A stretch of DNA of 64,000 nt from Bacillus infantis NRRL B-14911 (GCF_000473245.1 NC_022524.1:203501-267500), one strand, 5' to 3'; positions 24,621 through 33,462 are shown, numbered from the stretch's first letter. Numbers and translations are program-made. The notes: generated by a model from the letters alone, not told the origin.

Positions 24621-25431
24621 GTGGGAATTCAAAGCCGGTATACGTTGAAACATGGGTAAATCCAAGGCGCTCTGCAACAGCGATGGAAGGCTTGTTCATT
24701 TCCATGCAGTCCCAATAGGCAATTATCTCTTTTTGCAGACATTCTTGTACAAACTTGCGGGCTAAGCTTTGCGCTAATTTCTTTCCTTGATGGGGCTTGA
24801 GTGTTTCAATATCAATTCCGTGGACGTTCCCCACAACAAATCCTGAGAAGCAAACACTGATGATTTCATCTTTATGTATAGAAGCATAGCCTATTCCTTC
24901 TTTTAAAAATGTATCGGGTGCTGGCCAGTACAGGCTAATCTTATCCTGAAGGAATTTGTTTTTTCCTTTTTCAAAATGTTCCTTCTTGATTCTTATGGTT
25001 TCATAGCCTTCTTCATCAGAGTCGTCAAAGTCATCAGAATAGCTGCCTGGCTTTAATTTATATACTCTTTGCTTCCAGCTGCCAAGTTCCCGGCGGGCAA
25101 AAGCTTTTTCCATCGTCTTATTCCATTCATCATGATTGCCAATAGCTTCGAACCATTCTAACTGAACTTTCATTGCCTCGGTTTTAATCACTCTGTCTAT
25201 AAAAGCATTTAAAGCTCCGTTAAAATTTTCATTGTTTTCATCACCAATGAAAATAAAGCCGTCATTATTCCCGAGCCAAATAAGACCTGTGGTAGGGGCG
25301 AGTCTATCGTCTGCAAAAACCCTTCCTGCACTGGCCCCTTCTATTACTGCGGCAGCTTCTAATTGCCCTTCCGGGTGAAGCAGCTTCCTGCATCTGCTGA
25401 ATTCCTCTTTATCCAGTTCCGTAATCATCAT
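24613..25431 (-). CDS. GNAT family N-acetyltransferase
   Basis: A 272-residue protein whose C-terminal third is a GNAT domain: GYASIHKDEIISVCFSGFVVG, the acetyl-CoA loop region TLKPHQGKKLAQSLARKFV and NKPSIAVAERLGFTHV. The N-terminal half is a less conserved GNAT-like domain, as in the GNAT_acetyltr_2 group. Substrate unknown. Start ATG 25431 has AGGAGG six bases upstream; ATG 25428 is equally possible and an earlier ATG touches the site. Base composition is lower in GC than the B12 cluster beside it. Confidence 0.82.
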   Translation of the reverse strand: MMITELDKEEFSRCRKLLHPEGQLEAAAVIEGASAGRVFADDRLAPTTGLIWLGNNDGFIFIGDENNENFNGALNAFIDRVIKTEAMKVQLEWFEAIGNHDEWNKTMEKAFARRELGSWKQRVYKLKPGSYSDDFDDSDEEGYETIRIKKEHFEKGKNKFLQDKISLYWPAPDTFLKEGIGYASIHKDEIISVCFSGFVVGNVHGIDIETLKPHQGKKLAQSLARKFVQECLQKEIIAYWDCMEMNKPSIAVAERLGFTHVSTYTGFEFPLK

Positions 25432-25505
25432 TAGCATCCTCCTGTTAAAAAAACACTATCATATTTTCCCTTATTTTAGTGAGGCAGCAGAAACAATTTT
25501 CTCTA

Positions 25506-25553
25506 TTGAATACAGGGATTCATTTTGTTATAATTCTAACTAACGATAGTTAG
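25506..25553 (+). promoter_or_regulatory. tetR promoter and 18-bp palindromic operator
   Basis: TTGAAT (25506-25511), 17 bp, TATAAT (25529-25534), followed at once by CTAACTA-ACGA-TAGTTAG (25536-25553), a perfect 7-bp inverted repeat covering the transcription start. This is the classic layout of an autoregulated TetR-type repressor. Confidence 0.85.
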
Positions 25554-25568
25554 GAAGGATGAGGAAGG

Positions 25569-26156
25569 ATGACCTCACAGCAAATCAAACAAGCAGCATT
25601 AAAGCTTTTTGCTGAAAAAGGATACGAGGGAACGCCGCTGTCTGCCATCGCCAAGGCGGTTGGCATAAAAACCCCTTCTTTATATGCGCATTTTCCATCA
25701 AAAGAAGAGCTGTTCCTGTCGGTTTTCCGGGATACGGTTTCCTTGGAGCTGCTCACCATTAAGGAAGCCATGGACGATCAAAGCTCTGATAATGCTCTTG
25801 ATACGATCAAGGCAATTTTTGATGCGCTGACCGAGTTAAGGGAAGAAAATGAGAATATCCAGTTTTTTAAGCGGGCGATATTTTTTCCGCCGGCTGATCT
25901 CGGTCCCAAGCTGAAAGAAGAATTTTTTGAATATGAAAAGCATTCCACTGACATGCTGCAGGGCTTATTTGAGCACGGTAAAAAAGAGTCGATGTTCACG
26001 GCGGTCGGAAGCGGCGAAATGGCTGCAGCATTTTATTGCCTGATTGACGGGCTTTTGGTCGAACAGCATTATTACAGCCAGGAGGAATACAACAAACGGA
26101 GAGAATCGGCATGGAAGATCTTCCTAGCCGGAATCATCATGAAGAAAGAAGGGTAG
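25569..26156 (+). CDS. TetR family transcriptional regulator
   Basis: A 195-residue repressor with an N-terminal helix-turn-helix (IKQAALKLFAEKGYEGT, then IAKAVGIKTPSLYAHF) and a divergent ligand domain (TetR_C type) from about residue 50. It is first in a three-gene unit with two SMR pumps and has a perfect palindrome over its start, so it most likely represses the unit until a toxic cation binds. The inducer is not known. Confidence 0.93.
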   Translation: MTSQQIKQAALKLFAEKGYEGTPLSAIAKAVGIKTPSLYAHFPSKEELFLSVFRDTVSLELLTIKEAMDDQSSDNALDTIKAIFDALTELREENENIQFFKRAIFFPPADLGPKLKEEFFEYEKHSTDMLQGLFEHGKKESMFTAVGSGEMAAAFYCLIDGLLVEQHYYSQEEYNKRRESAWKIFLAGIIMKKEG

Positions 26157-26161
26157 CATCC

Positions 26162-26506
26162 ATGCCTTGGATTTATTTATTTGCAGCAGGAATATGCGAA
26201 ATAGGGTGGGCCTTCGGGCTTAAGTATTCAGAAGGATTCACAAAGCCTTTGCCGGCGGCCATCACCATTATATTGATTATCATCAGCTTTATGCTGTTCT
26301 CAAATGCGATGAAAACCATCCCGATCGGAACAGCTTATGCAGTATTCACCGGGATTGGAGCGGCAGGGACTGTAATTGTCAGTATGATGTTCCTCGGGGA
26401 GCCGGGCGGGGCTGTGAAGCTTTTATTCCTGGCGCTGCTGCTCGGCGGCATCATCGGGCTGAAAATGACCTCCAAAGAAGAAGAGACAGAAAAGGGGGCT
26501 GAGTAG
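26162..26506 (+). CDS. Small multidrug resistance (SMR) subunit 1
   Basis: A 114-residue protein with four membrane helices and the SMR active glutamate in helix 1 (FAAGICEIGWAFGLKYSEGF). GTAYAVFTGIGAAGTV in helix 3 is the dimer-interface motif. It has a short charged C-terminal tail like YkkC-type partners. Start ATG 26162 follows AGAAGGG. Paired two bases apart with a second SMR gene, so a heterodimer is likely. SMR pairs export guanidinium or quaternary cations. Confidence 0.9.
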   Translation: MPWIYLFAAGICEIGWAFGLKYSEGFTKPLPAAITIILIIISFMLFSNAMKTIPIGTAYAVFTGIGAAGTVIVSMMFLGEPGGAVKLLFLALLLGGIIGLKMTSKEEETEKGAE

Positions 26507-26508
26507 GC

Positions 26509-26823
26509 ATGTCATGGTTTTATTTAGTATTGGCGGGATTCGGTGAAATAGGATTCGTCATTTTCATGAAGCTGTCTGAAGGCTTCACAAGAAAAAAATA
26601 TACACTCTTATCCGGTTTATCTGGCTTCATCAGCTTTTATTTTCTTTCCCGGGCACTGCTGGAGATCCCGATTGGCACAGGCTACGGAATCTGGACCGGA
26701 ATCGGTGCAGCCGGAAGCGTGCTGCTCGGCATGCTATTTTTCGGTGAATCCCGGGATTGGAAACGGGTTATATTTATCGGGATGATCATTGGCGGGGTTA
26801 TTGGCTTAAAGACAATCAGCTAG
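26509..26823 (+). CDS. Small multidrug resistance (SMR) subunit 2
   Basis: A 104-residue, four-helix SMR protein with the glutamate in VLAGFGEIGFVIFMKLSEGF and the helix 3 motif GTGYGIWTGIGAAGSV. Like YkkD-type partners it lacks the long tail of subunit 1. It follows the first SMR gene by two bases. No guanidine riboswitch precedes the unit, unlike B. subtilis ykkCD; a TetR gene replaces it. Confidence 0.9.
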   Translation: MSWFYLVLAGFGEIGFVIFMKLSEGFTRKKYTLLSGLSGFISFYFLSRALLEIPIGTGYGIWTGIGAAGSVLLGMLFFGESRDWKRVIFIGMIIGGVIGLKTIS

Positions 26824-26909
26824 GAATAAGGCAGCAGCTTTCGTATGAAGGCTGCTGTTTTTTATTTGCAGAATACTACACAGATGTATTAAAAAAATCT
26901 CAAAATAGG

Positions 26910-26938
26910 TTGAAATCGTTTTCAAAATGGAGTATATT
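26910..26938 (+). promoter_or_regulatory. lacI-type gene promoter with overlapping cre site
   Basis: TTGAAA (26910-26915), 17 bp, TATATT (26933-26938). TGAAATCGTTTTCA (26911-26924) fits the CcpA cre consensus and covers the -35, predicting carbon catabolite repression. Confidence 0.75.
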
Positions 26939-26955
26939 CAATTTACAGTTAATTA

Positions 26956-26969
26956 CCGAAACGTTTCGG
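26956..26969. promoter_or_regulatory. LacI-family operator 1
   Basis: CCGAAACGTTTCGG, a perfect palindrome with central CG typical of LacI-family operators, located between promoter and start codon of the regulator gene. Confidence 0.8.
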
Positions 26970-26988
26970 ATAACGGGAGTTTTATAAT

Positions 26989-28008
26989 ATGACGACAATA
27001 AAAGATATTGCTAAAGCAGCTGGAGTTTCGGTTACAACTGTCTCCCGGGCTTTAAATGGTTATTCAGATGTAAATGAGAAAACCCGAGAAAAAATAATGA
27101 GCGTAGCCAAAGAATTAAACTACAGTCCAAATACCCTTGCAAGAAGTCTGGTAATGAATAAATCAAAAACAATTGGTCTTCTTGTTTCCGGACTTAACAA
27201 AGGGAGCGTAAAAGACAATTTTACCTTTGAAGTGCTGTCCGGGGTCAATGACTATGTCAGCGAAACAGATTATGATCTTGTTCTCTTCAGCACAACTTCC
27301 ATTAAACAAAGGGAAAAGACGTATACACAGCTTTGCAGAGAAAGAAGAGTAGATGGAGTAATTATGCAGGGAATCCGTACGGATGATCCTTATCTTCAAG
27401 AGGTGGTTGAAAGCGATATACCGTGTGTTCTCATTGATATACCCATTGAGACTGATACAGCAGGATATATAACAACTGACAATAAGCTTGGTGCTAAAAA
27501 GGCAATCGAGCATTTAATCAGGCTTGGGCACCGAAATATTGCTATGATTAATGGCCACGAATATGCATTTGTAAGCCAGCAGAGGCTGCAGGGGTTTGAA
27601 GAAGCAATGCAGGGTGCAGGATTGTCGCTGAATAAAGAATGGATCGTCAATGGAGAATTTAATGAGGAAGCTGCTGAGTCAGCAGCCGTAAAGCTTCTTA
27701 AAGAACACCATGAGATTAGCGCCATTTTTTGTGCGAGCGATTTAATGGCACTGGGAGTGATGAAAGCTGCCAAAAGGCTCAATCTTCAGGTGCCTGAAGA
27801 ACTTTCCGTAGTTGGATATGATGATATCATGCTATCATCATATGTTTCCCCTCCTCTAACGACCATTGCCCAAAATAAGTTTTTAATGGGTTATGAGGCT
27901 GCCAAAATGCTTATTAATACACTGGAAGAAAAGGAAGAACCGCATGTTGTTACACTTGATACAGAACTTAAGATAAGGGAAACAACAATGAAAATTAGAG
28001 AAAGATGA
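26989..28008 (+). CDS. LacI family transcriptional regulator of glucan uptake genes
   Basis: A 339-residue LacI/GalR repressor: N-terminal HTH with AGVSVTTVSRALN, hinge helix SPNTLARSLV near residue 50, and a periplasmic-binding-protein-like domain (KTIGLLVSGLNKG, AIFCASDLMALGVMKAAKRL, TTIAQNKFLMGYEAAKMLI). The same palindrome lies before this gene and twice before the next, so it likely controls itself and the debranching enzyme/transporter operon. The effector is probably a maltooligosaccharide or isomaltooligosaccharide. Confidence 0.92.
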   Translation: MTTIKDIAKAAGVSVTTVSRALNGYSDVNEKTREKIMSVAKELNYSPNTLARSLVMNKSKTIGLLVSGLNKGSVKDNFTFEVLSGVNDYVSETDYDLVLFSTTSIKQREKTYTQLCRERRVDGVIMQGIRTDDPYLQEVVESDIPCVLIDIPIETDTAGYITTDNKLGAKKAIEHLIRLGHRNIAMINGHEYAFVSQQRLQGFEEAMQGAGLSLNKEWIVNGEFNEEAAESAAVKLLKEHHEISAIFCASDLMALGVMKAAKRLNLQVPEELSVVGYDDIMLSSYVSPPLTTIAQNKFLMGYEAAKMLINTLEEKEEPHVVTLDTELKIRETTMKIRER

Positions 28009-28009
28009 C

Positions 28010-28036
28010 GGTCTGTTACTGGGACCAATCTTTTTT
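28010..28036 (+). terminator. Possible weak terminator after lacI gene
   Basis: GGTC...GACC short stem followed by TTTTTTTT. Only four or five base pairs, so weak. Confidence 0.4.
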
Positions 28037-28047
28037 TTCACAAAAAT

Positions 28048-28073
28048 CCGAAACGTTTTGGAAAACGCTTCTA
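28048..28073. promoter_or_regulatory. LacI-family operator 2 overlapping a cre-like site
   Basis: CCGAAACGTTTTGG (28048-28061, one mismatch from the perfect operator) runs into GGAAAACGCTTCTA (28060-28073), which resembles a CcpA cre site at 11 of 14 positions. Confidence 0.6.
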
Positions 28074-28105
28074 ATTAATCTGGAAGCATTTTAAATGCAT
28101 TTTAA

Positions 28106-28119
28106 CCGAAACGTTTCGG
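28106..28119. promoter_or_regulatory. LacI-family operator 3
   Basis: CCGAAACGTTTCGG again, identical to the copy at 26956, located 18 bp before the start codon of the debranching-enzyme gene. Confidence 0.8.
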
Positions 28120-28136
28120 AACGCCAGGAGGACCTT

Positions 28137-30233
28137 ATGGATTACAGAGTAATTAAGGAAAATGATTTATTTCTACTAACAGACAGCAAAGGGAATATCC
28201 CTGAAAACCACTCATATGGCCTGGGGCTCTATACAAAGGATACGAGATTCCTGAGCAGGCTGGATATCAGGATAAATGGTGAAGAGCCTATCCTATTATC
28301 TTCAGACGCAGATGAAAATTATATGGCAAAAATACTTCTCACAAATCCCCATATGGAAAAGGACGGGGAGCTGATTCTCTGGAGAGAATCGGTTGAGATT
28401 GAAAGAGTCCGATTTATTTATGAAGAGGTTCTTTATGAAACAGTTAAACTAAAAAACTACTTCCCAAAAGAAATTGAATTTAATTTCAGCCTTCGAGCTG
28501 ATGCTGATTTTGCTGATATGTTCATTGTAAGAGGTTTTCAAAACGGCGACATCGGGAAGAGGACCGGCCAGACCTGCGGCAGACAGAACTTGAGCTTTCA
28601 TTATGAAGGTGCAGATGGGCTTGAACGCAGAACCAGAATTTCATGGGATAAAGAGGGTGCAGAAGTTGAAAGTTCAGGGGAAGTATCCTTCCGCTTTAAG
28701 CTTCAGCACCTGGAGGAAGAGGCTGTTACTTTTGTGATCGAGCCGCAAACAGGGCAGGAAGCAACAAAAGAAATCCAGCCTGCGGAAAAAGCGAAAGAGC
28801 TGCTGCGGGATTCTTATCAGAAATGGAATGATGAGACCACGAAGGTAGAAACCGATTATGAGCCCCTCCAGCGCCTTGTTGACAGAGGAATTGACGACCT
28901 TCGCGTGCTGTTAACAGACCTGGGGCACGGTGAATTTCCGGTTGCCGGCCTGCCGTGGTTCGGTGTGCCCTTCGGCCGTGACAGCCTGATTGCAGCTCTG
29001 CAAATGCTGGCTTTCTGCCCCGAGGTTGCAAAAGGGACCTTGCGTACGATGGCAAGCAGGCAGGGAGATAAACTCGATCCATGGAGAGATGAACAGCCTG
29101 GGAAAATCATGCATGAGCTTCGCTTTGGGGAACTGGCCAATACAGGTCAAATTCCATTTACACCCTATTATGGCACGATTGATGCTACACCACTGTTCCT
29201 TATGCTTTTGACAGAGTATGTAAAATGGACTGGGGACATCACCATTGCTGATGAGCTCGGCGAAAATATCGAAGCTGCCCTAAACTGGATTGACGAGCAT
29301 GGAGACAGGGATGGGGATCTTTTTGTGGAGTATCACCAGGAGTCCAGCAAAGGAATTGCCAATCAGGGCTGGAAGGATTCAGGGGATTCCATTGTACACA
29401 GGAACGGGGAATATGCAAAAACTCCTATTGCACTGAGTGAAGTCCAGGGCTATGTCTACCAGGCGAAAAGAGGTATCGCTTCCATCTATGAACAGCTAGG
29501 CAAAGAAGCAGAGGCCGTAAAACTTAGAAATCAAGCTGAAAAATTGAAGGAAAAATTCAATGAAGCCTTTTGGATGGAAGATCAGCAGTTTTATGCCATA
29601 GCACTGGATGAAAAGAAGCAGCAAGTTGGCACCATTACTTCCAATCCTGGCCACACCCTTTTTTCCGGAATAGTGGAGGGAGAGCGCGCAGATGCTGTCT
29701 CTGACATGCTGGTTTCTCCAAAGATGTATTCCGGCTTTGGGGTGCGTACGATGGGTGAAGGCGAAGCCGGCTATAATCCGATGAGCTATCATGATGGCAG
29801 CATCTGGCCACATGATAACAGCATGATTCTTTTAGGGATGAGCAAGCTTGGTAAAACAGCACATGCCAGCCAGGTCATGGAGGGGCTGATCAAAGCCTCT
29901 GCCAGTTTTGAGTATGACCGGCTTCCAGAGCTGTTCTGCGGATACGATGCTTCCAGGGGAAAAGCAGTTAAATATCCGGTTGCCTGTTCCCCGCAGGCGT
30001 GGGCGGCCGGAACTCCGCTCGTATTCATCCAGGCCCTGCTCGGACTATTCCCTGACAGCTTAAAGGAGGAGGTAAGAATGTCTCCTTCGCTTCTGGAAGG
30101 AATGAATAAGCTGACTGTCCGGAATATCAAGATCGGAAAAGGGCTTTTATCGCTGCAGGCAGCGAGAACAGAGAGCGGCGTAAAGCTTGAAATTACAGAA
30201 AATACGACTGGCTATCAAATAAACATCCATTAA
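28137..30233 (+). CDS. Amylo-alpha-1,6-glucosidase / glycogen-debranching family enzyme
   Basis: A 698-residue enzyme. Residues 1 to about 200 are a beta-rich glycogen-debranching N-terminal domain (LYTKDTRFLSRLDI); the rest is an (alpha/alpha)6 barrel of amylo-alpha-1,6-glucosidase type with GLPWFGVPFGRDSLIAALQM, YYGTIDATPLFLMLLTEY and NPMSYHDGSIWPHDNSMI carrying likely catalytic acids. No signal peptide, so it acts inside the cell on imported branched or alpha-1,6-linked oligosaccharides. ATG 28137 follows AGGAGG. First gene after two LacI-type operators. Confidence 0.88.
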   Translation: MDYRVIKENDLFLLTDSKGNIPENHSYGLGLYTKDTRFLSRLDIRINGEEPILLSSDADENYMAKILLTNPHMEKDGELILWRESVEIERVRFIYEEVLYETVKLKNYFPKEIEFNFSLRADADFADMFIVRGFQNGDIGKRTGQTCGRQNLSFHYEGADGLERRTRISWDKEGAEVESSGEVSFRFKLQHLEEEAVTFVIEPQTGQEATKEIQPAEKAKELLRDSYQKWNDETTKVETDYEPLQRLVDRGIDDLRVLLTDLGHGEFPVAGLPWFGVPFGRDSLIAALQMLAFCPEVAKGTLRTMASRQGDKLDPWRDEQPGKIMHELRFGELANTGQIPFTPYYGTIDATPLFLMLLTEYVKWTGDITIADELGENIEAALNWIDEHGDRDGDLFVEYHQESSKGIANQGWKDSGDSIVHRNGEYAKTPIALSEVQGYVYQAKRGIASIYEQLGKEAEAVKLRNQAEKLKEKFNEAFWMEDQQFYAIALDEKKQQVGTITSNPGHTLFSGIVEGERADAVSDMLVSPKMYSGFGVRTMGEGEAGYNPMSYHDGSIWPHDNSMILLGMSKLGKTAHASQVMEGLIKASASFEYDRLPELFCGYDASRGKAVKYPVACSPQAWAAGTPLVFIQALLGLFPDSLKEEVRMSPSLLEGMNKLTVRNIKIGKGLLSLQAARTESGVKLEITENTTGYQINIH

Positions 30234-30293
30234 TCTTAACGCGGAGATATCCTCCGCTTTGGATAAATCCAAAAATGAAAGGGGTTTCTTTCT

Positions 30294-31553
30294 ATGTTGA
30301 ATAAAAAGCTGCTGGCTGGAGCCAGTATGGCCGCAATGTTGTTTGGAAGCATTCTAACAGGATGCAGCGGAGGTGACTCATCCAAGGAGACATCCACAAA
30401 GGATGGGGAAAAGGTTGAAATTACACTTGCCGGGTGGGGATCATCCCCCGAGGAGTCAGAGCTTTTGAAGCAAGTGCTTGCGGATTTTGAGGAGTCTCAT
30501 CCAAATATTAAAGTTAAGCATGAAGTCATTGCTGATCAATATATGGATGTTATGAAAACAAGGCTCATTGGCGGAGAAGGGCCGGATGTTTTCTATCTGG
30601 ATGCCTTTGAAGCACCAGGATTGATCGAAACAGGAGTTCTGGAGCCGCTGGATGAATATGCCGGGGAAGATTTCGATGTGGCGGACTTTGAAAAACCGCT
30701 GCTGGAAGCATTCCAGAACGATGGAAAAACCTACGGATTCCCTAAAGGCTACTCTACCCTTGGTTTATTTTATAACAAAAAGATGTTTGCTGATGCAGGT
30801 GTAGAAGTGCCTAAAACATGGGATGAACTGAGAGAGGTATCAAAGAGTCTCACAAAAGGCAAGGATGTCTATGGATTCGGACAGAATCCAGAGCTGGCAA
30901 GGACCTATTTCATCGCTAATTCAAGCGGGGGCCAGGCAGTCAAGGAAAACAAAGCCAACTTCACTGACCCTAAAGTTGTAGAATCGCTTCAGCCGTATGT
31001 CGATCAGCATTTAGTTGATAAAACAGCAGCACAGCCAAATGAAGTAGGAGCTGGCTGGACGGGAGAAATGTTCGGGCAGGGCAAAGCTGCGATGGTTATC
31101 GAAGGAAACTGGGCTATCCCTTTTCTGGATAGTACCTTCCCTGATATTGATTACGGAATCGCTGAGGTTCCTTCAATCAATGGAAAACAGGGGACAATGG
31201 CTTTCACCGTTTCTTATGTAATGAATGCGGCATCTGAGAAGAAAGAAGCTTCATGGGAGCTCATTTCCTATTTGACTGGAAAAGAAGGCATGGAGACATG
31301 GACCAGCAAAGGCTTCGAGCTTCCTTCCAGGAAGTCTGTTGCTGAAAAGCTCGGATACGACAAAGATGAATTGCGCGGTGCATTGGTAGCAGGAGCTCCA
31401 TATGCAACAGTTTGGGCAGATGGAACAAACCTGCCTATCATCTTCAATAACTTTAATAACCAGTTTGTTTCTGCTTACCTAGGAGAACGCCCACTGGATG
31501 AAGCCTTAAAAGAGGCTGAAGAAACCGCTAATAAAGAAATCGACGCCCAATAA
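30294..31553 (+). CDS. Sugar ABC transporter substrate-binding lipoprotein
   Basis: A 419-residue MalE-like family 1 extracellular binding protein. Lipobox LTGC near residue 23, then a short linker and the typical GWGSSPEESELLKQVLADFE start, NIKVKHEVI, GPDVFYLDAFEAP and NNQFVSAYLGERPLDEALKE end. Expected ligand is an oligosaccharide such as maltodextrin, judged from the debranching enzyme beside it. A hairpin region separates it from the permease genes, which may keep its mRNA more abundant. Confidence 0.9.
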   Translation: MLNKKLLAGASMAAMLFGSILTGCSGGDSSKETSTKDGEKVEITLAGWGSSPEESELLKQVLADFEESHPNIKVKHEVIADQYMDVMKTRLIGGEGPDVFYLDAFEAPGLIETGVLEPLDEYAGEDFDVADFEKPLLEAFQNDGKTYGFPKGYSTLGLFYNKKMFADAGVEVPKTWDELREVSKSLTKGKDVYGFGQNPELARTYFIANSSGGQAVKENKANFTDPKVVESLQPYVDQHLVDKTAAQPNEVGAGWTGEMFGQGKAAMVIEGNWAIPFLDSTFPDIDYGIAEVPSINGKQGTMAFTVSYVMNAASEKKEASWELISYLTGKEGMETWTSKGFELPSRKSVAEKLGYDKDELRGALVAGAPYATVWADGTNLPIIFNNFNNQFVSAYLGERPLDEALKEAEETANKEIDAQ

Positions 31554-31561
31554 GGCAGCAG

Positions 31562-31629
31562 GGGAGGTTTTTCCTCCTCTTCTTCCATTCTTGAATTCTT
31601 TGTGCTGATGTTCAAAAAGAACATCAGCA
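31562..31629 (+). terminator. Hairpins between binding-protein and permease genes
   Basis: GGGGAGG-TTTTT-CCTCC (31562-31577) and a perfect 11-bp stem TGCTGATGTTC-AAAAA-GAACATCAGCA (31603-31629). Neither has a strong T run; they look like partial terminators or 3' mRNA stabilisers for the binding-protein message. Confidence 0.5.
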
Positions 31630-31694
31630 GACAGAGTTACACAGAATTTGTTTCTTAGGCTCGATACAATAGAGAGTATAGGAGTGAGCAAGAC

Positions 31695-32591
31695 ATGAAA
31701 AACAAGCTTACGAAGAAAGGGTTAAGGGAAGCGGGGCAGGGATACCTTTTTATGTCCCCAACATTATTTGTTCTGTTGACGTTTATCTTAGGGCCGATCA
31801 TCTATGCAATCTTCCTGGCGTTTAATAAAGTACAGCTTCTGGGAGCAGTAAATTATGATTTTGTCGGATTCCAAAACTTTGTGAGGCTGGTGGATGACAG
31901 CCGGGCTCATATTGCCCTATGGAATACAGCCAAGTATGTGTTTATTGTGGTTCCAGTACAGACATTTCTCGCTCTGGTCCTGGCAGCATCCCTGAATGCA
32001 GGTCTCAAAGGAGAGAAGTTTTTCAGGATCATCTATTTCCTGCCAACGCTTACTTCTTCTGCAGTCTTAACCTTGATATTTATGTGGATGTATAACCAGA
32101 ACGGATTAATCAATAAAATCTTTGAGACGGTTGGCCTGCCTACTTATAACTGGATTGGCGATCCATCTATAGCGCTCAATTCTATTATGATTATGAATAT
32201 ATGGTCTACTGCACCGTTTTTTATGGTGATTTACTTAGCAGCCTTGCAGGGCATACCAGACTCCCTGTACGAAGCTGCAGATCTTGATGGAGCGAATGCC
32301 ATTCAGAAGTTCTTTTTTATTACTGTTCCCAATTTACGGCCTGTGACATCCTTTGTTGTCATCATGGGCATCATTGGGACATTCCAGTTATTTGATCAGT
32401 CCTATATTTTTTCAGGCGGGTCAGGAGGTCCAAATAATTCAACATTGACTGTGGTCCTTTTAATCTATCAGTATGCATTTAAGAATCTAGGGACAATGGG
32501 CTATGCTGCAGCTTTGGCTTTTGCGCTTGCCGTCATCATCCTTGCAGCGACCTTATTGCAAAGAAGATTTTCAAAGGAAGAAAATTTCTGA
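31695..32591 (+). CDS. Sugar ABC transporter permease 1 (MalF/UgpA type)
   Basis: A 298-residue inner-membrane permease with six segments. N-terminal YLFMSPTLFVLLTFILGPIIY and the EAA coupling loop YEAADLDGANAIQKFFFITVP near residue 190-212 (contacts the ATPase). Pairs with the next gene and with the binding protein upstream. No ATPase gene is in this operon, so a shared ATPase of the MsmX kind is expected. Confidence 0.92.
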   Translation: MKNKLTKKGLREAGQGYLFMSPTLFVLLTFILGPIIYAIFLAFNKVQLLGAVNYDFVGFQNFVRLVDDSRAHIALWNTAKYVFIVVPVQTFLALVLAASLNAGLKGEKFFRIIYFLPTLTSSAVLTLIFMWMYNQNGLINKIFETVGLPTYNWIGDPSIALNSIMIMNIWSTAPFFMVIYLAALQGIPDSLYEAADLDGANAIQKFFFITVPNLRPVTSFVVIMGIIGTFQLFDQSYIFSGGSGGPNNSTLTVVLLIYQYAFKNLGTMGYAAALAFALAVIILAATLLQRRFSKEENF

Positions 32592-32631
32592 TCCAGTCAA
32601 AGTTAACTGGGACTCTTGGGAGGTATATAAT

Positions 32632-33456
32632 ATGAAAAAAATCGGTTTTGGGAGAGGGCTGCTGTATGCCATATTGGTTGTATATGCGATAATCACCCTG
32701 ATTCCTTTCCTGTGGGCTTTGTCCTCTTCATTTAAAACACTGGAGGAAATCGTTTCCGGGGCTATCAGCTTCATACCCAAGAATTTCACCTTAGATAATT
32801 ATAGAACGATATTCTTGGAGCAAGAGCTGTTTCCCCGCTGGCTGTTTAACAGCCTGTTTATTGGTGTGTCTGTTACGCTTCTGAATCTCCTGTTTAACTC
32901 GATGGCAGGGTATGCCCTTGCCCGGCTGAGCTTTCCTGGCAAAAAGACGTTATTCATTCTTATTTTGGCTGTGCTGATGATCCCGGGGCAGGTCACAATG
33001 ATTCCAAACTATTTGATCTTAAAAGAGATTGGCTGGCTTAATTCCTATCAGGGAATGATTATACCGGGCATGGTCAATGCTACATTTATTTTTATGATGC
33101 GCCAGTTTTTCATCAACTTTCCGAAAGAGCTTGAAGAAGCGGCTGCACTGGATGGACTGGGTAAGTTCGGCACCTTTTTCCGCATTGTCCTTCCGATGGC
33201 AAAGCCTGCTTTGGCTGCCCAGGCCATTTTTGTCTTTATGGGGTCATGGAATGATTTCATGCGTCCGCTCATTATTTTGTCTGATCCAGAGCTGTTCACT
33301 CTGCCGCTCGGATTAAACTCATTTAAAGGTCAGTTCATCAGCTATTGGAACTATATCATGGCTGCCTCAATGGTGTTTACGCTGCCTGTACTGGTCATTT
33401 ATGCTTTCTTTAATAAATATTTTATGAAAGGCATATCTTTTACTGGAGATAAATAA
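32632..33456 (+). CDS. Sugar ABC transporter permease 2 (MalG/UgpE type)
   Basis: A 274-residue permease with six membrane segments, the conserved LWALSSSFKTLEEI start, FPKELEEAAALDGLGKFGTF EAA loop near residue 165-185, and a GNWNxF-like GSWNDFMRPL. ATG 32632 follows GGGAGG; the frame is open upstream into the first permease gene but that part is not expected to be translated. Last gene of the operon, followed by a terminator. Confidence 0.92.
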   Translation: MKKIGFGRGLLYAILVVYAIITLIPFLWALSSSFKTLEEIVSGAISFIPKNFTLDNYRTIFLEQELFPRWLFNSLFIGVSVTLLNLLFNSMAGYALARLSFPGKKTLFILILAVLMIPGQVTMIPNYLILKEIGWLNSYQGMIIPGMVNATFIFMMRQFFINFPKELEEAAALDGLGKFGTFFRIVLPMAKPALAAQAIFVFMGSWNDFMRPLIILSDPELFTLPLGLNSFKGQFISYWNYIMAASMVFTLPVLVIYAFFNKYFMKGISFTGDK

Positions 33457-33462
33457 TCGCTG

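Noticed and set aside
26824..26987. Continuation of the SMR region as a third small gene
   Set aside because: The open frame here contains the lacI promoter, cre site and operator and has no start with a ribosome site.
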